64,000 bases of DNA, from NCBI GenBank assembly GCA_013146195.2, contig CM028380.1:77814556-77878555 (forward strand). The letters run 5' to 3'. The position numbers and the translations under genes were made by a program. Of this stretch, positions 10,402 through 22,594 are shown in pieces. Source of the DNA: Codonopsis lanceolata (lineage: Eukaryota; Streptophyta; Magnoliopsida; Asterales; Campanulaceae). The notes beneath the pieces are model-generated. The model made no database searches and was not told where the DNA came from. It saw nothing but the letters and a program-made list of their open reading frames with translations. Position 1 is the stretch's first letter; every line of letters begins with the position of its first letter.

Positions 10402-13135
10402 TAAAGTTTAAATGTGAAAGTCTTTTGTGCCAAAGCCATGAATTTTTGGAAATATTATTTGCTACGGACAAATTTGATCTTGCTATTTAAGGGAAAGTAA
10501 ATCTATAGCAAAAAAACATTTCTTTTTCTAGTACCCGATAAGCAAAATTTCATTGGTGAGACTATTTTTGATGAAACAATGTGGAGGAGAATGGCTGACT
10601 CATACCTTTATCACGAAATTGAGGATACTTAGAATTGTGTTTGAGACCTTGTACCAAAGAGACATTTTCAATTATTATAGATCTGCGATAATGGATCCAT
10701 AGCGGAATAGTTTTTCCTTTTGAATTGTCCCCAAAGATTACGGAAAGGTCCTTTTTCTTTGCATAATGTTAGTAAGGAGTTCGGTGATCGATCTGTGTGG
10801 AGCATCCTTTATCTAATATCCATATGTCGGTTGAATGATCATCGACCGTTAAGCATACTGAGAAATATGAATATTTAAATCATGTTACCACTTTTATACT
10901 TTTTGGGTCGAGGGTTAGTTTTCTTCGTTATCGAACTTGCTGAGGAAATTAGACTTTTGATTTTGTCAATAGGTTTAAATCTATATAAGCATTCGTATTA
11001 CGATGACCAAAGTAGAACAAATATTACAACTTGTGATAACCAGTTTATCATCATTTGAGGTGAATTCTTTGATTCTTTTTGATTCGCTTAGGTCTTGAAG
11101 AAGAACAAAATTTATTATTAACTTGTCGGCTTGTCTTTCTTCCGAATCCTCCTCTTTTGCCTAGTCGACATTTGTCGGCTTGATTGACATTTGTCGCTTG
11201 TTGAGTTAGCCGACCGATTTTGAGGTTTGTGACCGTAAGACCGACAACTTTCATTGTTCACTCTATCCTTTTGTTGATGTACCCTCTTGTGTTGACTCTT
11301 ATTTCTGGATAAGTGAATGGTACAACATTATAGACTAATCCTTGTCCTTTTCGTAATCTTAGGTTCACCTTTTGAGTATGGGTCTCACATCCTTCATCAT
11401 CTTTTGAGTATCCAAGACCATGTTGGTCTTCATGATCTTTCGTTGTTCGATGATAGTTTCTACAAAGAACTTTTGACTTCGAGTAAGTTGTCAACAAACA
11501 TTGGTCGGTCGAAGATTTCTTTCACAAAGTCACCTGGGCATCCGAGATTTTTGCTGAATCTCATATTTTCATTGAGACTTTTCGGCCGGAAGAACTCTTT
11601 TGCCGAACTTCAAAGCTCATTGATCTTTTTAAGCTCACAGCTTCGTAAATTCTTTCAAAATCACTAGATAAAGAAACATGGATTCTTTAAAGTTGTTTCA
11701 AAATTTGAATACATTTCTTGCATTTGTTCCAGACAAATCATCAACACTTGAGCCGCAATCTTCTCCTCCTCGCCTTTTGAATCATGAATTATTTTAGTAG
11801 TCTGAGAAGCCGATTTGACTTTCTTTTCTCGGCCGACTTATGATTCCTTGTCCATAAAATCCATTTCCTATTTTCTAACCATAACCGATCAAGTTTGATG
11901 ACCTTTGCGGCTTGAGCTAATAGGTGAGCTTGACATCATTTTCGCATCTTTAATATTTTGGACTTGGAAACTCATTTTCGAATCATATATTGCCGATTCT
12001 CGCAACAAGACACATATTTGCTTCTTGCTCGAACAAAGATTCATTTTCATAATCTGCTTCAATCCAAGTTGCAAGATTTTGATCTTCTCGCAACCAAACC
12101 CTTTTTGTTTTTCAAAATTTCTCGGGAACTCTTTATAGTACTCATTTTTCGTAAAAGGACAATTTGAAGCAAAGTGACCGTGCCTTCTACGCTTAAAGTT
12201 AATAACAATTTATCTTTTCAACCTTGCCTTCATTTGTTTTGAAGTAAGGCTTTTGAAAGTTTGAAGTTGAAGGTTTTGGAAGCTTGAAGAAGGTTTTTGA
12301 GGATTTGATGATGACTTTTGAAAGTTTGTTTCGTTTTTGAAAATTCCTTTAAAAGATTTAAACTTTCGAATCGTCTAGCAAAGCAAAGAATCATCCTCAT
12401 CAAAGTCATCATCCGTGAGCTGAGAAGTTTTTGAATTTTCTTTCTTCACTTGAAGGATATACCTTTAAAACTTTTCTCAATTTCTTGAGTTTTGAGAACT
12501 TCTTTTCATAAATTTTAGACTTGCAACAAGACTACGTATATGACTTTTACATGCCATTTACTTCCCAAACTACTAAGAAAACGCATATTCAAATCTTTCA
12601 TACTATAAACTTTACCAAAGAGAGGAACATCTATTACTTACCTCGAGAAATCTGTCGTGGCATTTTTTAAAGATTCTTTGGGTCCTTCTTGAATGCATCA
12701 AATTCTTGATGCAATCATACGCTTGTTGTCCTGGTATTCCTCGATCTCCTTCTACATATTCTACAAGAGCATCCCAAATTTCCTTTATACTATATCCGCT
12801 TGTAGTTTTCAAAATAAAGATCGACAGATATGTACGCCTCCGCATCCAAATAATCGCTTATCTTGTCTTCTCACCCATTATGTTTGAGGTTTAAGAACAT
12901 ATTCTTCTTCTACTGGGCAAGAGGGTTTTTAAAGATCATCATGTAGTAGAAGATTTACCAACTTTAGTATTTATTTTCATAGGTTGCATAGGACCACCTC
13001 TACACATTCCATCAATCGCTTATCTATATTGTTCATATATCTCGTAATTTTTTCCTTCCGTATATCAAAGTGATATTCATCAAAAATGGGAACTTGAGTG
13101 ACATTGTTTGATTGAAAAGCTTTTAGAGTTGCCAT
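10402..13135 (-). pseudogene. Copia element H, gag and 5' part of pol
   Basis: Read leftward from ATG at 13135: the Gag start MATLKAFQS-n-VPIFDEYHFD, then a segment at about 12800-12700 with EIWDALVEYVEGD, matching the Gag of element D (EMWEALVEYLEGD). A CCHC zinc-knuckle remnant with RRRHGHFASNCP lies near 12180-12150. The acidic C-terminal part of Gag follows, then a protease-like region near 10880-10730 that retains pieces of the usual SGCSRHMTGDK-n-KKGPF block. Immediately right of the transposon is WHKRLSH, the start of GAG-pre-integrase. Multiple stops and frameshifts occur. In a live element Gag forms the particle and the protease matures it. The lineage call (Maximus/SIRE-like) rests on the similarity of these motifs. 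Confidence 0.75.
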
Positions 13136-13176
13136 GATCGAGCCAAGTTAGCTTGGTAATTTTTCAAAAAAGTTAT

Positions 13177-13188
13177 GCCTCGATACCA
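13177..13188 (-). other. Primer-binding site of copia H
   Basis: On the minus strand this reads TGGTATCGAGGC, close to TGGTATCAGAGC, the copia site complementary to the 3' end of initiator tRNA-Met. It lies two bases inside the LTR edge and about 40 bp before the Gag start, the expected arrangement. Confidence 0.75.
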
Positions 13189-13190
13189 AT

Positions 13191-14397
13191 TGTAAGTCGG
13201 ATGGCAACGATTAAGGCTAGAGGGGGTGAATAGCCTTTAAAAACTTTGGGGGTTGACTTTGTAAAGCTTAAAAGATTGGCGAGTGAAAACTTGATCTTGT
13301 CGATCAATCAAGAATTGGTCATTGGTTGGTCGACACTTTGAAATTCGTTAAGTGAAGAAAGTTGGTCACTGGTCGACACAACTTTTCAAAAGAAATGCTT
13401 TTAATGTTTGATCAATTGAATATAGAGAGGAAAACTGAGATACAAGTTAACTGAACAAATAAGCAAACAATTGTTGTTAACTGGCTGACACTTAATCAGT
13501 TGAATAACTTCTTAAGTGTTGAGTCAGTTTGCAAGAATATAAGAGATAGCTGACAAAGCAATTGAAGTGGTTCACAGATAAACTGCTACGTTCACTACCA
13601 AGTTGGTCAGACTTGGATTTTTGAAGTGCACTAATTTAATTAAAAATCTATTTGATCTCTAATGAATCAGTGTACAACAAAAGACCAGTGTTTGGGGAGA
13701 ATGATTGAGGAACAATGAAACTCGTGAGACAAACAGACTGAGTTCTAAATAATTTGAAATGAAATACTCAGTGTTTTGCCTAAACAATAACTAGAGAGGA
13801 ATTTTCAATGAGAAGTATCTAGCTAAAGTTTTCGTGAAGACAAAGTCTGAGAGATTGTGAGTAGAAGGTTTCTTGACTTAAAAAAATTGTTAAGATTATT
13901 GTCTTCACAAATGCTTCCAATGGGTATTTATAGATAGTCTTCGCAAGCAACCCGTTAGGAACACATTTGAATTTGAAAATGTGTTATGGCATAGACAAGA
14001 TATAAAAGAATCTTGTGAGATATTATATGGCAGGACATCTACCAAAAACACAAAGTGGGAAAGAGTTAGTACAAGTGTATGATTAAACAAATAAGGAAAG
14101 ATAAACTCATACTTTAAGTACGTATAGATCAGCTGGGATAAGTGGCTGACAAAATGATATTCAGTTGACCACATATAGTCTATTTTTCCTGGCTGACAAT
14201 CAAGTGGAATGTTTTTAAGCAAATATTTTTTAATTTCAAGATTCAACAACTTATAAAGAGACTAATCTAACCTTATTTAAGTGCAATTATTGTCGACAAG
14301 TTGCATTGTTAAGTTTCTCTTTCCACTCAATACATAATTCAATTAAAAAGTAATCATCAAGGCAATTTTGACAAAATGTGAACCATTGTTACTTGCA
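13191..14397 (-). repeat. 5' LTR of copia H
   Basis: The inner edge is set by TG at 13191 next to the primer-binding site. The outer edge is uncertain; CA at 14396-14397 is a candidate. A TATA box reading TATAAATA on the minus strand at 13925-13932 gives U3 to its right and R-U5 to its left, about 1.2 kb in total. No second LTR is available for comparison, because the 3' end of the element is lost in the gap. Confidence 0.55.
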
Positions 14398-15310
14398 ACT
14401 CTATAAGGTCATTTATTTTTAAAAAAAATTCTTTAAAACGTTATTTATTTCAGAACGGATGGAGTAGAATATTTTTTATATGAATATATTCAATTTTTAC
14501 AGTTAAAGTTGGTGCGATATTTATGTGCATGTTGATTTTTATTAAATACTTCCTCCGGGAAAGAGTCTTCGTTTGAAAGTCAAACTTTTTAAGAAATAAC
14601 ACTTTTAGTAGTTCATTTGTTATAGAATTACACTTTTCTTTATTAATTTTTTAAATTGTCTTTTTAAGTGAAAAAATTTAAAAATATAATAGCAGACTCT
14701 TTACCCGAAAAAGAAGAAATATTTTTTTAAAACCGCTAAGAAAAATGTTGGTACAGTAATATTTTATTCTTTACAAAAGAGAAGGTTTTTACTTATTGCG
14801 TAAATAAATTAAGTCGTGAGAGAATTGCCTAAAACATAAAATAAAAATGGAGTAAATAATAAAAATATAAAGAAAATTTAGTACTTACAAATCTCAAATC
14901 AAACGATCTTTTTTTTTTTGACAGATAAAACCTCCATCAATTAAAATATTAATTCAAAACCTTCTATCAATATCACTATATGCTACACGTTAGGGGGTTT
15001 ATATGTTGACACCAACTGCTCCCAACAAATTTTTTTTTGGTATTTATAATACCCTTTAATCCTATTAATTCCCTTACACTTCTTACTTAAAACAGTATCA
15101 TTCATAAATTAATTTTTCTTTTTAAGAAACAATTTTTGAATTTTACCCTTTGGTGCCATTTGGTAGTCAGGATTACGATCAGATATGATTAATAAGTCAA
15201 GTTGTATGATGCTTGGTACGCAATAGGTGGTTTGAACTAATAGCTAGCACGAGTTACCCAGATGAAGTCATTATCTCCTCATTATTAATATCAATAGGGA
15301 GGGTGGTATT
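14398..15310. other. AT-rich spacer between copia H and copia A
   Basis: No coding potential. It holds long A and T runs and, near 14454-14465 and 14547-14557, short sequences like the CTCCCTCCG ends of Stowaway-type MITEs; a full element could not be delimited. From about 15150 the sequence TTTGGTAGTCAGGATTACG resembles the edge of another small DNA element, again without a partner. Confidence 0.4.
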
Positions 15311-15526
15311 TGATGGAGATACACCAATATCTTCCTGATTTTACTAATATTACTGATGTATATTCTCCCCTTAATCCTAGTATGTAAATATCAATTCCTC
15401 CCGTAATTCTAGTATGTAATTGTCAATTTTTAATCTGTACCTAATATAGAGTTCTTAGACTTGTATATATACTAATTCAATATCAATAGAAGAATTACTT
15501 TTCCTTATTCATTCTCTTTGTCTTTA
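15311..15526 (+). repeat. 5' LTR of copia A
   Basis: A 216-bp LTR starting TGATGGAGATACACCAATAT, with a downstream GTATATATAC box. It is bounded on the right by the primer-binding site. It matches 19863-20078 with five substitutions and no indels. Confidence 0.92.
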
Positions 15527-15540
15527 TGGTATCAGAGCCA
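15527..15540 (+). other. Primer-binding site of copia A
   Basis: TGGTATCAGAGCCA, complementary to the 3' end of plant initiator tRNA-Met, directly after the 5' LTR. Confidence 0.92.
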
Positions 15541-15651
15541 AGAAGAAAAAGAAAACAAAACAAAACAAGATCCAACGAATTTTTTTTCTTTGCAACTAAA
15601 CCCTAATTCCTTCCTCTCTACTCTCCCTCCATCAAACTCTAGCAGTCTTCC

Positions 15652-16650
15652 ATGGCTTCCTCCGATCATGCTTTCTACCCAACTCGGCTGAGCCCTCTAT
15701 TCCTCTTATTGTCGTGTCTCTCTCACACATTCTCAAACTCACCTCCACAAACTACATATCATGGAAGACCCAGATCTCTACTTTCATGATCTTTATAAGT
15801 TTATAGATGGCTCCCATCTAGCCCCTCCTCAATACCTAACACCAGCCACTAGCGCCTCAACCACCACCACCACCAACACCAATACTTCTGCCAACCCATC
15901 TACTCACAACACTACTCCTACCACTCCCACCGCTGCAACCAATACATCAATTCCCAATCCGGCCTTTTCAACATGGTTCAGGCAAGACAAACTCATCCTT
16001 GGAGCACTTGTTTGGACACTTTCACCCTCCCTCGTTCCTTTTATCTCCCAATGCAAAACAACCCTAGCCGCCTGGACAACCCTAGCCAAAACTTTTGCTA
16101 ACCCCTCGAAGGGACACCTCAAATAGTTAAAAGACCGCCTGATAACCAAAGGCTCTACACCCTCATCAATACATGCAAGACATAAAGTCTTGCACTGATC
16201 ATCTTGCCTCTCTTGGTCGACCCCTTGACGATGATGACATTATTGATCGTATTCTTGATCAATTAAATGACCCTGCCTATGAAAGTGTTATTACTACTGT
16301 TCAAAGCCGAGACACTCCAATATCTTTTGATGAACTTCATGAGAAGCTGATCAACAAGGAACTCTCTCTTCAACACCAATCCAAACTGCTTTCTCCATTC
16401 CCACCACGCACTACCTTACCAAAAACCTTCCTCGAAACTTTAACAAAAACTACTCTCCTTCTGTCGGTCTCCTTCTGCCGGTCTCCTTCCCACACCAAAT
16501 ATCAACCTTAATCCCAACTTTTCTACTCCTTCCACTCGGCCACAACCTGTCTTCAAAGGCAAATGTCAATGGTGCCGCACTCCAGGTCACTACCTATCCC
16601 AATGCCCCTTCTTCCATTCTCAATACCCACGAGCTGTGATCCCTAACACT
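15652..16650 (+). pseudogene. Gag of copia A, frameshifted
   Basis: A likely start is ATG at 15652 (MASSDHAF). The frame shifts within about 100 bp, and the UBN2-type Gag continues with LYKFIDGSHLAPPQYL, a Thr/Ala/Asn-rich linker, and FSTWFRQDKLILGALV up to a stop near 16125. After a further frameshift it goes on as SLGRPLDDDDIIDRILDQLN and ISFDELHEKLINKEL (16173-16511). A zinc knuckle CQWCRTPGHYLSQC (CX2CX4HX4C) follows at about 16567-16608. Gag would pack the RNA in the particle. At least three lesions prevent translation as one protein. Confidence 0.8.
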
Positions 16651-16699
16651 AACCCCACTAATTCCGGCCTCTCTCGGCAGCCTCCTAAACAGAATCATT

Positions 16700-17827
16700 C
16701 CACAAACCCGAGTGCCCATATCGCTACTGCAACCAATCCCTCTCCCCCAGGCTGGCTCCTTGATAGCGGCGCTACACACCACACCACCAATGATCTTGAG
16801 AACCTAGCACTCCACTCCCCATATGATGGCACCGAAGAGCTTCTTATCGCTGATGGTTCAGGTCTCCATATTTCACATACTGGTTCCGCTTCCTTCCTTA
16901 CTCCTACTACTACTCTTCATCTTAAAAATATTCTACATGTTCCATCTATATCTCGTAATATCATATCTATTTCCAAATTTTGTCTCGATAATAACTCGTC
17001 TATCACATTCTTACCTAATTCATATTTTGTGAAGGATCTCTCCACAGGGCAATTCTTTTTCAAGGCAAACCTAATTCCGGAGTTTACGAATGGCACCCTC
17101 CTCCACCTTCCACAAATTCCGCTTATCTATCATCTACTACAAATTGGCATCACTGTCTCGGCCACCCATCATACCCTATTTTATGGCACATTAGCAATAG
17201 TTTCAATTTAAATATTCCTTGTTCCAATTCTTTTCAATGTAATTCATGTGGCTGCATTAAGAGTCACAAACTGCCATTCTATGAAAATTCCATTCAATTT
17301 TTTGGTCCACTTGACATTCTTTACAGTGATGTCTGGACTTCCCCTATTCCCTCTTATGATGGGTTCATATATTATATCATTTTTCAAAATATATTTGGTT
17401 CTATCCTTTGAAACATAAAAATGACGCCACTACTGTTTTCTTTCGCTTTAAACTCTTAGTTGAAAAATATTTCAACCGCTCAATTCTTACCATTTTCAGC
17501 GATAACAGGGGTGAGTATATTGGGTTACGTCCACTTCTTGCATCTCATGGCATTAATCATCTCACCTCCCCTCCCCATACACCTGAACATAATGGGTATT
17601 CAGAGAGACGTCATCGACATATTGTTGAGACTGGATTCTCTCTTCTCACTCATTTCTCTACGCCCAAAAAAATTCGGCCTCTAGCATTTGCCACCGTATG
17701 CTACTTAATAAATCGCATGCCTACTCCTACCCTTCACCTCCCCTTACCCTACCAACGCCTAATTACCTCAAATTACGAAGCTTTGGATGCCTTAATTTGC
17801 TATCCTTGGCTTCGACCTACAAATTAA
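16700..17827 (+). pseudogene. Protease and integrase of copia A, frameshifted
   Basis: The protease active site is WLLDSGATHHTT (about 16753-16788), followed by the usual ILHVPSISRNIISISKF strand. GAG-pre-integrase appears as HCLGHPSYPILWHIS (frameshifted, about 17150), with CNSCGCIKSHKLPF giving the C-x-x-C of the zinc-binding domain (about 17240). The integrase core has ILYSDVWTSPIPSYDG (first D), FSDNRGEYIG (second D) and TPEHNGYSERRHRHIVETG (E). Frame breaks lie near 17200 and 17400. The second frame ends at 17827, where a frameshift leads into FVGYSPSQSAYYC. Confidence 0.85.
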
Positions 17828-19890
17828 ATAAACTTGAGCCCCGCTCCGCTCCTTGTGTTTTTGTCGGATATTCCCCATCTCAAAGTGCTTATTATTGTCT
17901 TGAACCCTCCTCATTTAAAATATTTACATCCCGTCATGTTAAATTTATTGAAGATAAATTTCCATTCGCTTCACAAACACATCCTGCTGCCCCTATCAAC
18001 TCTGAAAGCATTGATGCTTGGTGTAATTCTTCTCTTCCCATACTTCCTGCTTCTCTACCCATAAACCCTACTCCACACTCCCCTCTCTCTACCGCCTCGA
18101 ACCTACACTAAACCCAACTCCACTCTTGTCCAAAACGAACCTACCCCCAACAAAATTCTCCTCCCTCGGCACTCCTCCACCACTCCTCCCCTGCCACCCA
18201 ACTCCAACACCACCTCCACCACCTCCTCCATCCGGCCCAGTTACACGCCTTCAAAATAATATCAGGAAACCTCTTACAAAAATGAATCTCCACATCCAAC
18301 TCCCTGACTCTCATACAACCGAACCCACAACCATTACTCAGGCTCTCAAAAGTAAAACGGAGGATGCCATGCAATCTCGAATACGACGCCCTCCTAAAAA
18401 CCACACTTGGGATCTTGTTCCTCCTTCCCCCTCTCAAAACATTGTCGGATGTAAATGGGTTTTTCGTACAAAATTTAATCCAGATGGTTCTGTTGATCGC
18501 CACAAAGCTAGACTAGTTGCTAAAGGGTTTCACCAACGGCCTGGCTTGGACTACTCTGAAACTTTCAGTCCAGTTGTTAAACCCGCCACTATCCGCACAA
18601 TTCTCTCTCTTGCTCTTACAAATGATTGGCCCTTACGCCAAATTGACATAAATAATGCCTTTCTCCAAGGCACTCTCATGGAAGATGTTTATATGATCCA
18701 ACCCCCAGGCTTTGTTAGTTCCACTCATCCTTCTCATGTTTGTAAACTTCGTCAAGCCTTGTATGGGCTCAAACAAGCACCACGTGCTTGGTACAACGAG
18801 CTCAAATCCTACCTTCTGTCCATTAGCTTCTTCAACTGCATATCTGACTCCTCTCTCTTTCTACTCAATCACTCTAGCTCTTGGCTCAATATCCCTCCTT
18901 GTCTACGTAGACGATATTATAGTTACCGGCTCCAACTCTACCCTCCTCCAATCCTTTATTTTCGCCTTTGCCTCAAGATTCTCTCTCAAGGATCTAGGAT
19001 CTCTCTCCTATTTTCTTGGGGTAGAAGTTCTTCCTCATCCCAATGGTATCCTTTTATCTCAACATAAATACATCCAAGACCTTCTTTCTCGTGCTCACAT
19101 GTCAGAGGCAAAACCGGTTCCTACTCCTATGGCCACCAATCCACCTCTCTCTCTTCATGCCAACTCTCCTCTTCCGAACCCTACAGAATATCGGGCCCTC
19201 GTCGAAGGCCTTCAATATCTTTCCCTCACAAGACTTGACATTTCCTTTGATGTGAACAAGCTCTCCCAATATATGCACTGCCCAACAGATCTTCATTGGG
19301 CAGCCTTGAAACGTGTTCTAAGGTACCTTGCTGGCTCCTCTTCTTATGGCCTCCTTCTTCACAAAAATTCTCCCCCAATCTCCATGCTTTTACGGATGCG
19401 GATTGGGCAGGGGATAAGGACACTTACACATCTACCACTGGTTATGTTATTTACTTGGGTAAAAACCCGATCTCCTGGAGCTCACGTAAGCAACGCACAC
19501 TTGCAAGGTCTTCCACCGAGGCTGAATATCGATGTCATGCCCGCAACCACTGCCGAGATTCTTTGGCTTCAGAATTTACTCAAAGAAATCATAGTTCATC
19601 TCTCCCACACTCCGATCATATATTGTGATAACATGGGCGCCACATGTGTAGCTGCCAATCCAAGATTTCATTCCAAAATGAAACATCTTGGTTTGGACTA
19701 CCACTTCGTTCGAGAAAATGTACAAGGTCAAAATCTTCGAATCACACACATTTCTGGCAATGATCAATTAGCAGACATTCTGACAAAACCTCTCCCTCGC
19801 ACCAGGTTTCATGATTTGCTTTCCAAGATTGGTCTCTCAAGATCGTCCATCTTGCGGGGGCGTGATGGAGATACACCAATATCTTCCTGA
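17828..19890 (+). pseudogene. Reverse transcriptase and RNase H of copia A, frameshifted
   Basis: The integrase tail (CVFVGYSPSQSAYYCLEPSS) leads through a Pro-rich linker to RVT_2: GCKWVFRTKFNPDGSVDRHK, FSPVVKPATIRTILSLAL and QIDINNAFLQGTL, then ALYGLKQAPRAWY. After a +1 shift near 18880 come the catalytic LLVYVDDIIVTGSN (about 18898-18940) and DLGSLSYFLGVEVL. RNase H shows AFTDADWAGDKDTYTSTTG, SSTEAEYR and, in another frame, IYCDNMGATCVAANP and QLADILTKPLPR. The frame ends into the 3' LTR at 19863. Three frameshifts are the only major damage in this part. Confidence 0.88.
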
Positions 19891-20078
19891 TTTTACTAAT
19901 ATTACTGATGTATATTCTCCCCTTAATCCTAGTATGTAAATATCAATTCCTCCCGTAATTTTAGTATGTAATTGTCAATCTTTAATCTGTACCTAATATA
20001 GAGTTGTTAGACTTGTATATATACTAATTCAATATCAATAGAAGAATCACTTTTCCTCATTCATTCTCTTTGTCTTTA
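19863..20078 (+). repeat. 3' LTR of copia A
   Basis: 216 bp, preceded by the polypurine tract TTGCGGGGGCG (about 19852-19862). It matches the 5' LTR with five differences. Its right edge abuts copia B coding sequence on the other strand. Confidence 0.92.
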
Positions 20079-20516
20079 AATCCAATGGGTGCATTGAATT
20101 GAAATATCGAGTAGAAAAAGGTAAATTACATGACTTCCCATTGGACAAAAATGGCACAAACCACTGTTTATTTTTGAGCCGCTAATTGGTATCTGAGACT
20201 GGTGAACTAAGTGATTAAAGACTTGAGATGAAGGGTGACCTATCCGAGTATGCCAAATAGAAGAGGTGGCACGTTTGCCAATGAGTGTCAAGGGATTGAT
20301 TTTAGGTGTAGGAGTCAACGACAGATGATAAAGACCGTCGGAGCTATTGTCAGAAAACACTATTTGCCTCGTTTGGTTATCCTTCACACGAAAATCAAAA
20401 CCGTCAAGTTTAAAGAAGCAGTTATTGTCCAACGAAAATTTGCGAATAGATAAGAGATTTATATGCATTTGAGGAACACATAAAACATTACGCAAATTAA
20501 AAAGTCTATTACCATG
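20079..20516 (-). pseudogene. Copia element B fragment: GAG-pre-integrase and integrase start
   Basis: Read leftward: LFNLRNVLCVPQMHINLLSI, RVKDNQTRQIVFSDNSSDG, SIWHTRIGHPSSQVFNHL and CHFCPMGSH, then after a frameshift a sequence that would read HPLDL, the usual start of the integrase core. It is cut on the left by the 3' LTR of element A and on the right by the 3' LTR of element C. The sequence is related to, but distinct from, the corresponding part of element C. Neither of its ends continues on the far side of the inserted elements within this window. Confidence 0.8.
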
Positions 20517-20742
20517 TGTTAGGATTATAAGAGAGAGAAACATGAAGTGAGAAAGAGAGAAAGAGTGCGGCAGTAAGAATAGAACTGTGCGGCTGAAGAG
20601 CTGCTACGACTTGTCTTATTCATCACATTAGGGTATAATATATACAAAGAATAACCTAACCTCTCCTCCAAGGTTTGGAACTTTCCTAACTAATTACAAG
20701 TATAGAAAATACATATATACCCCTAAATACATATGGCTAATA
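20517..20742 (-). repeat. 3' LTR of copia C
   Basis: About 226 bp, TGTTAGGATTATAAG on the plus strand to GGCTAATA. The polypurine tract on the minus strand (TTGAGGGAGGG, 20753-20743) immediately precedes it in the element's direction. No matching 5' LTR is present beyond the gag start at about 25060, so the element is truncated or rearranged on that side. Confidence 0.75.
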
Positions 20743-22594
20743 CCCTCCCTCAAGCTAAACGTCCGAACGGAAGTTGCAGCTTGAACGACAAAGAGGTGAA
20801 CCGAGGTTTCGAAAGCCCTTTGGTGAATAAATCAACAAGTTGATCATCAGAGGATACATAATGAAGTCGTATGAAACCGCACGTAACCAACTCCCGGAGA
20901 AAGTGATAGTCAATTTCTATGTGACGAGTTCGAGCGTGAAACACTGGATTGCGCGCCATATGGAGAGCATAAATGTTATCACAATAGAGAGATGGAGGAG
21001 CAAGGTGGATGTCGAGTTCGCGAAACAAGTATGCAAACCATCGAAGTTCAGCGGCAGTGGTAGCCAAAGCTCGGTATTCGGCCTCACTGCTGGATCGAGA
21101 CACTGTGGGTTGTTTCTTTGCCGCCCACGAGACCAAGTTAGGACCAACATAGCCGCAAGCACCTGTTGTAAAACGTCGATCATTGGGGTCACCCGCCCAG
21201 TCTGAATCAGAATAGGCCTTGATAGCGAGGCTATGAGACCGGTAGAAGGTAAGGTCATGGTGCAGAGTCCCTTTAACAAATCGTAAGATCCGTTTAGCTG
21301 CCTGAAAATGACTCGTCCGAGGCTGATGCATATACTAACAGACTTGATTGACGGCGAAAGAAAGGTCAGGGCGAGTGAGAGTGAGATACTGCAACCCACC
21401 AACCATACTACGATAGAGTGTAGGGTTAGCCACCAAATCACCATCTAGGGAGTGCAACCAAGCATTAGGTGCCATGGGCGTGGAGGCAAGTTTGTAGTCA
21501 GCCATATGAAACCGATCAAGTAAATCAATAGCATACCGAGTCTGTGAGATGTGAAGAGTGTCACCCTTGCGTGTAGCATCAAGACCTAAGAAGAAGCTCA
21601 AATCCCCTAACTGACGACTATCAAATGTGTCACAAATAGTATCAATAAAAGTTGTAATTTCCGCAGATGATGAATTTGTGATGATGATGTCATCAATATA
21701 GACGAGAATCACAGTGGTGGACGAGCCAGTATGCCGAATGAACAGAGAAGAATCTGAGCGACTATTAAAGAAACCATGACCAATGAGAAAAGTCTGAAGG
21801 CGATGATACCACGCACGCGGGGATTGCTTAAAGCCATACAATGCCTTGTCCAATTTACACACATGGTTAGGCTCCGAGGGATGAACAAACCCCGGCGGCT
21901 GCTTCATGTACACATCCTCTTGAAGGACCCCATTTAAGAAGGCATTGCGAACATCTAATTGTTTAATGTCCCAACGGCGAGAGTGAGCAACAACAAGAAT
22001 AGTGCGAATGGTCGATGGCTTGACCACTAGACTAAACGTCTCATCAAAATCAACACCAGCCTGTTGGCTAAATCCTTGAGCCACTAACCGAGCTTTGTAG
22101 CGTTCAACTGACCCATCAACTTTCCGCTTGAGTTTGTAGATCCATCGACACCCGATGATGTTCATTCGTGGATCAAAAGGAACGAGATGCCATGTTTTAT
22201 TTTTATGGAGAGCCAAGATTTCTTCTTTTATGGCGTGTTGCCAATGAGGAATCTAAGAAGCTTGCTTGAAGGTACGCGGCTCATAAGTGAGAGGAGTACT
22301 ACGGAGAGCTGCCAAGGCATGAGGAAGGGAATACGGGGATGTGTTCTGCATCAGCTCAGCAACACTGCGATACCGAAGGGGAGGAGAGGAGTCCGGAGTG
22401 ACCTGAGACGGGCTTGCTGAGGAGGCCAGATCAGAAGATGAAGGTGGACTAGTTGTCGTTAAGTTGCTGGTAATAGGCGACAATACATGAGTAAGAACAG
22501 TCGCATCATCTGAAGTAATATGCAACGAAACTGGGGAGGACTGAAAACTTGGTCGCAAGGTTGGAGCTTGTGGAGTAACAAAGAAGCTAAAGCG
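20743..22594 (-). pseudogene. Reverse transcriptase and RNase H of copia C, one nonsense codon
   Basis: Read leftward from about 22560: a Ser/Pro-rich linker, then WHLVPFDPRMNIIGCRWIYK, SVERYKARLVAQGFSQQAG, ALYGFKQSPRAWY and the catalytic VILVYIDDIIITNS, then DLSFFLGLDATRKG and LTRPDLSFAVNQVC. A single TAG at 21337-21335 replaces the expected Gln of QVCQYMHQPR. The frame then continues to RNase H: AYSDSDWAGDPNDRRFTTGA, SRSSSEAEYRALATTAAEL, LYCDNIYALHMARNP, QLVDLFTKGLSKPRF, ending at 20750. This is the best preserved pol in the window, with 194 open codons after the stop and 293 before it. Confidence 0.9.

Larger units (their letters stand above)
15311..20078 (+). mobile_element. Copia element A, Ale/Retrofit-like, with both LTRs
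   Basis: A full-length but inactive Ty1/copia element of 4768 bp: LTR, primer-binding site, gag, protease, integrase, RT, RNase H, polypurine tract, LTR. Short LTRs (216 bp), a single gag-pol unit and motifs such as LLDSGATHHTT and GCKWVFRTKFNPDGSVDRHK suggest the Ale/Retrofit group. The LTRs differ at 5 of 216 positions (about 2.3%), four of them C/T changes, so the insertion is fairly young. The flanking five bases do not match (GTATT left, AATCC right). The right flank is copia B, the left flank is not. Confidence 0.9.

Noticed and set aside
14547..14857. Stowaway-type MITE
   Set aside because: The two ends (TACTTCCTCCGGG and AAAAATGGAGTA) match each other poorly as inverted repeats, so borders could not be supported.
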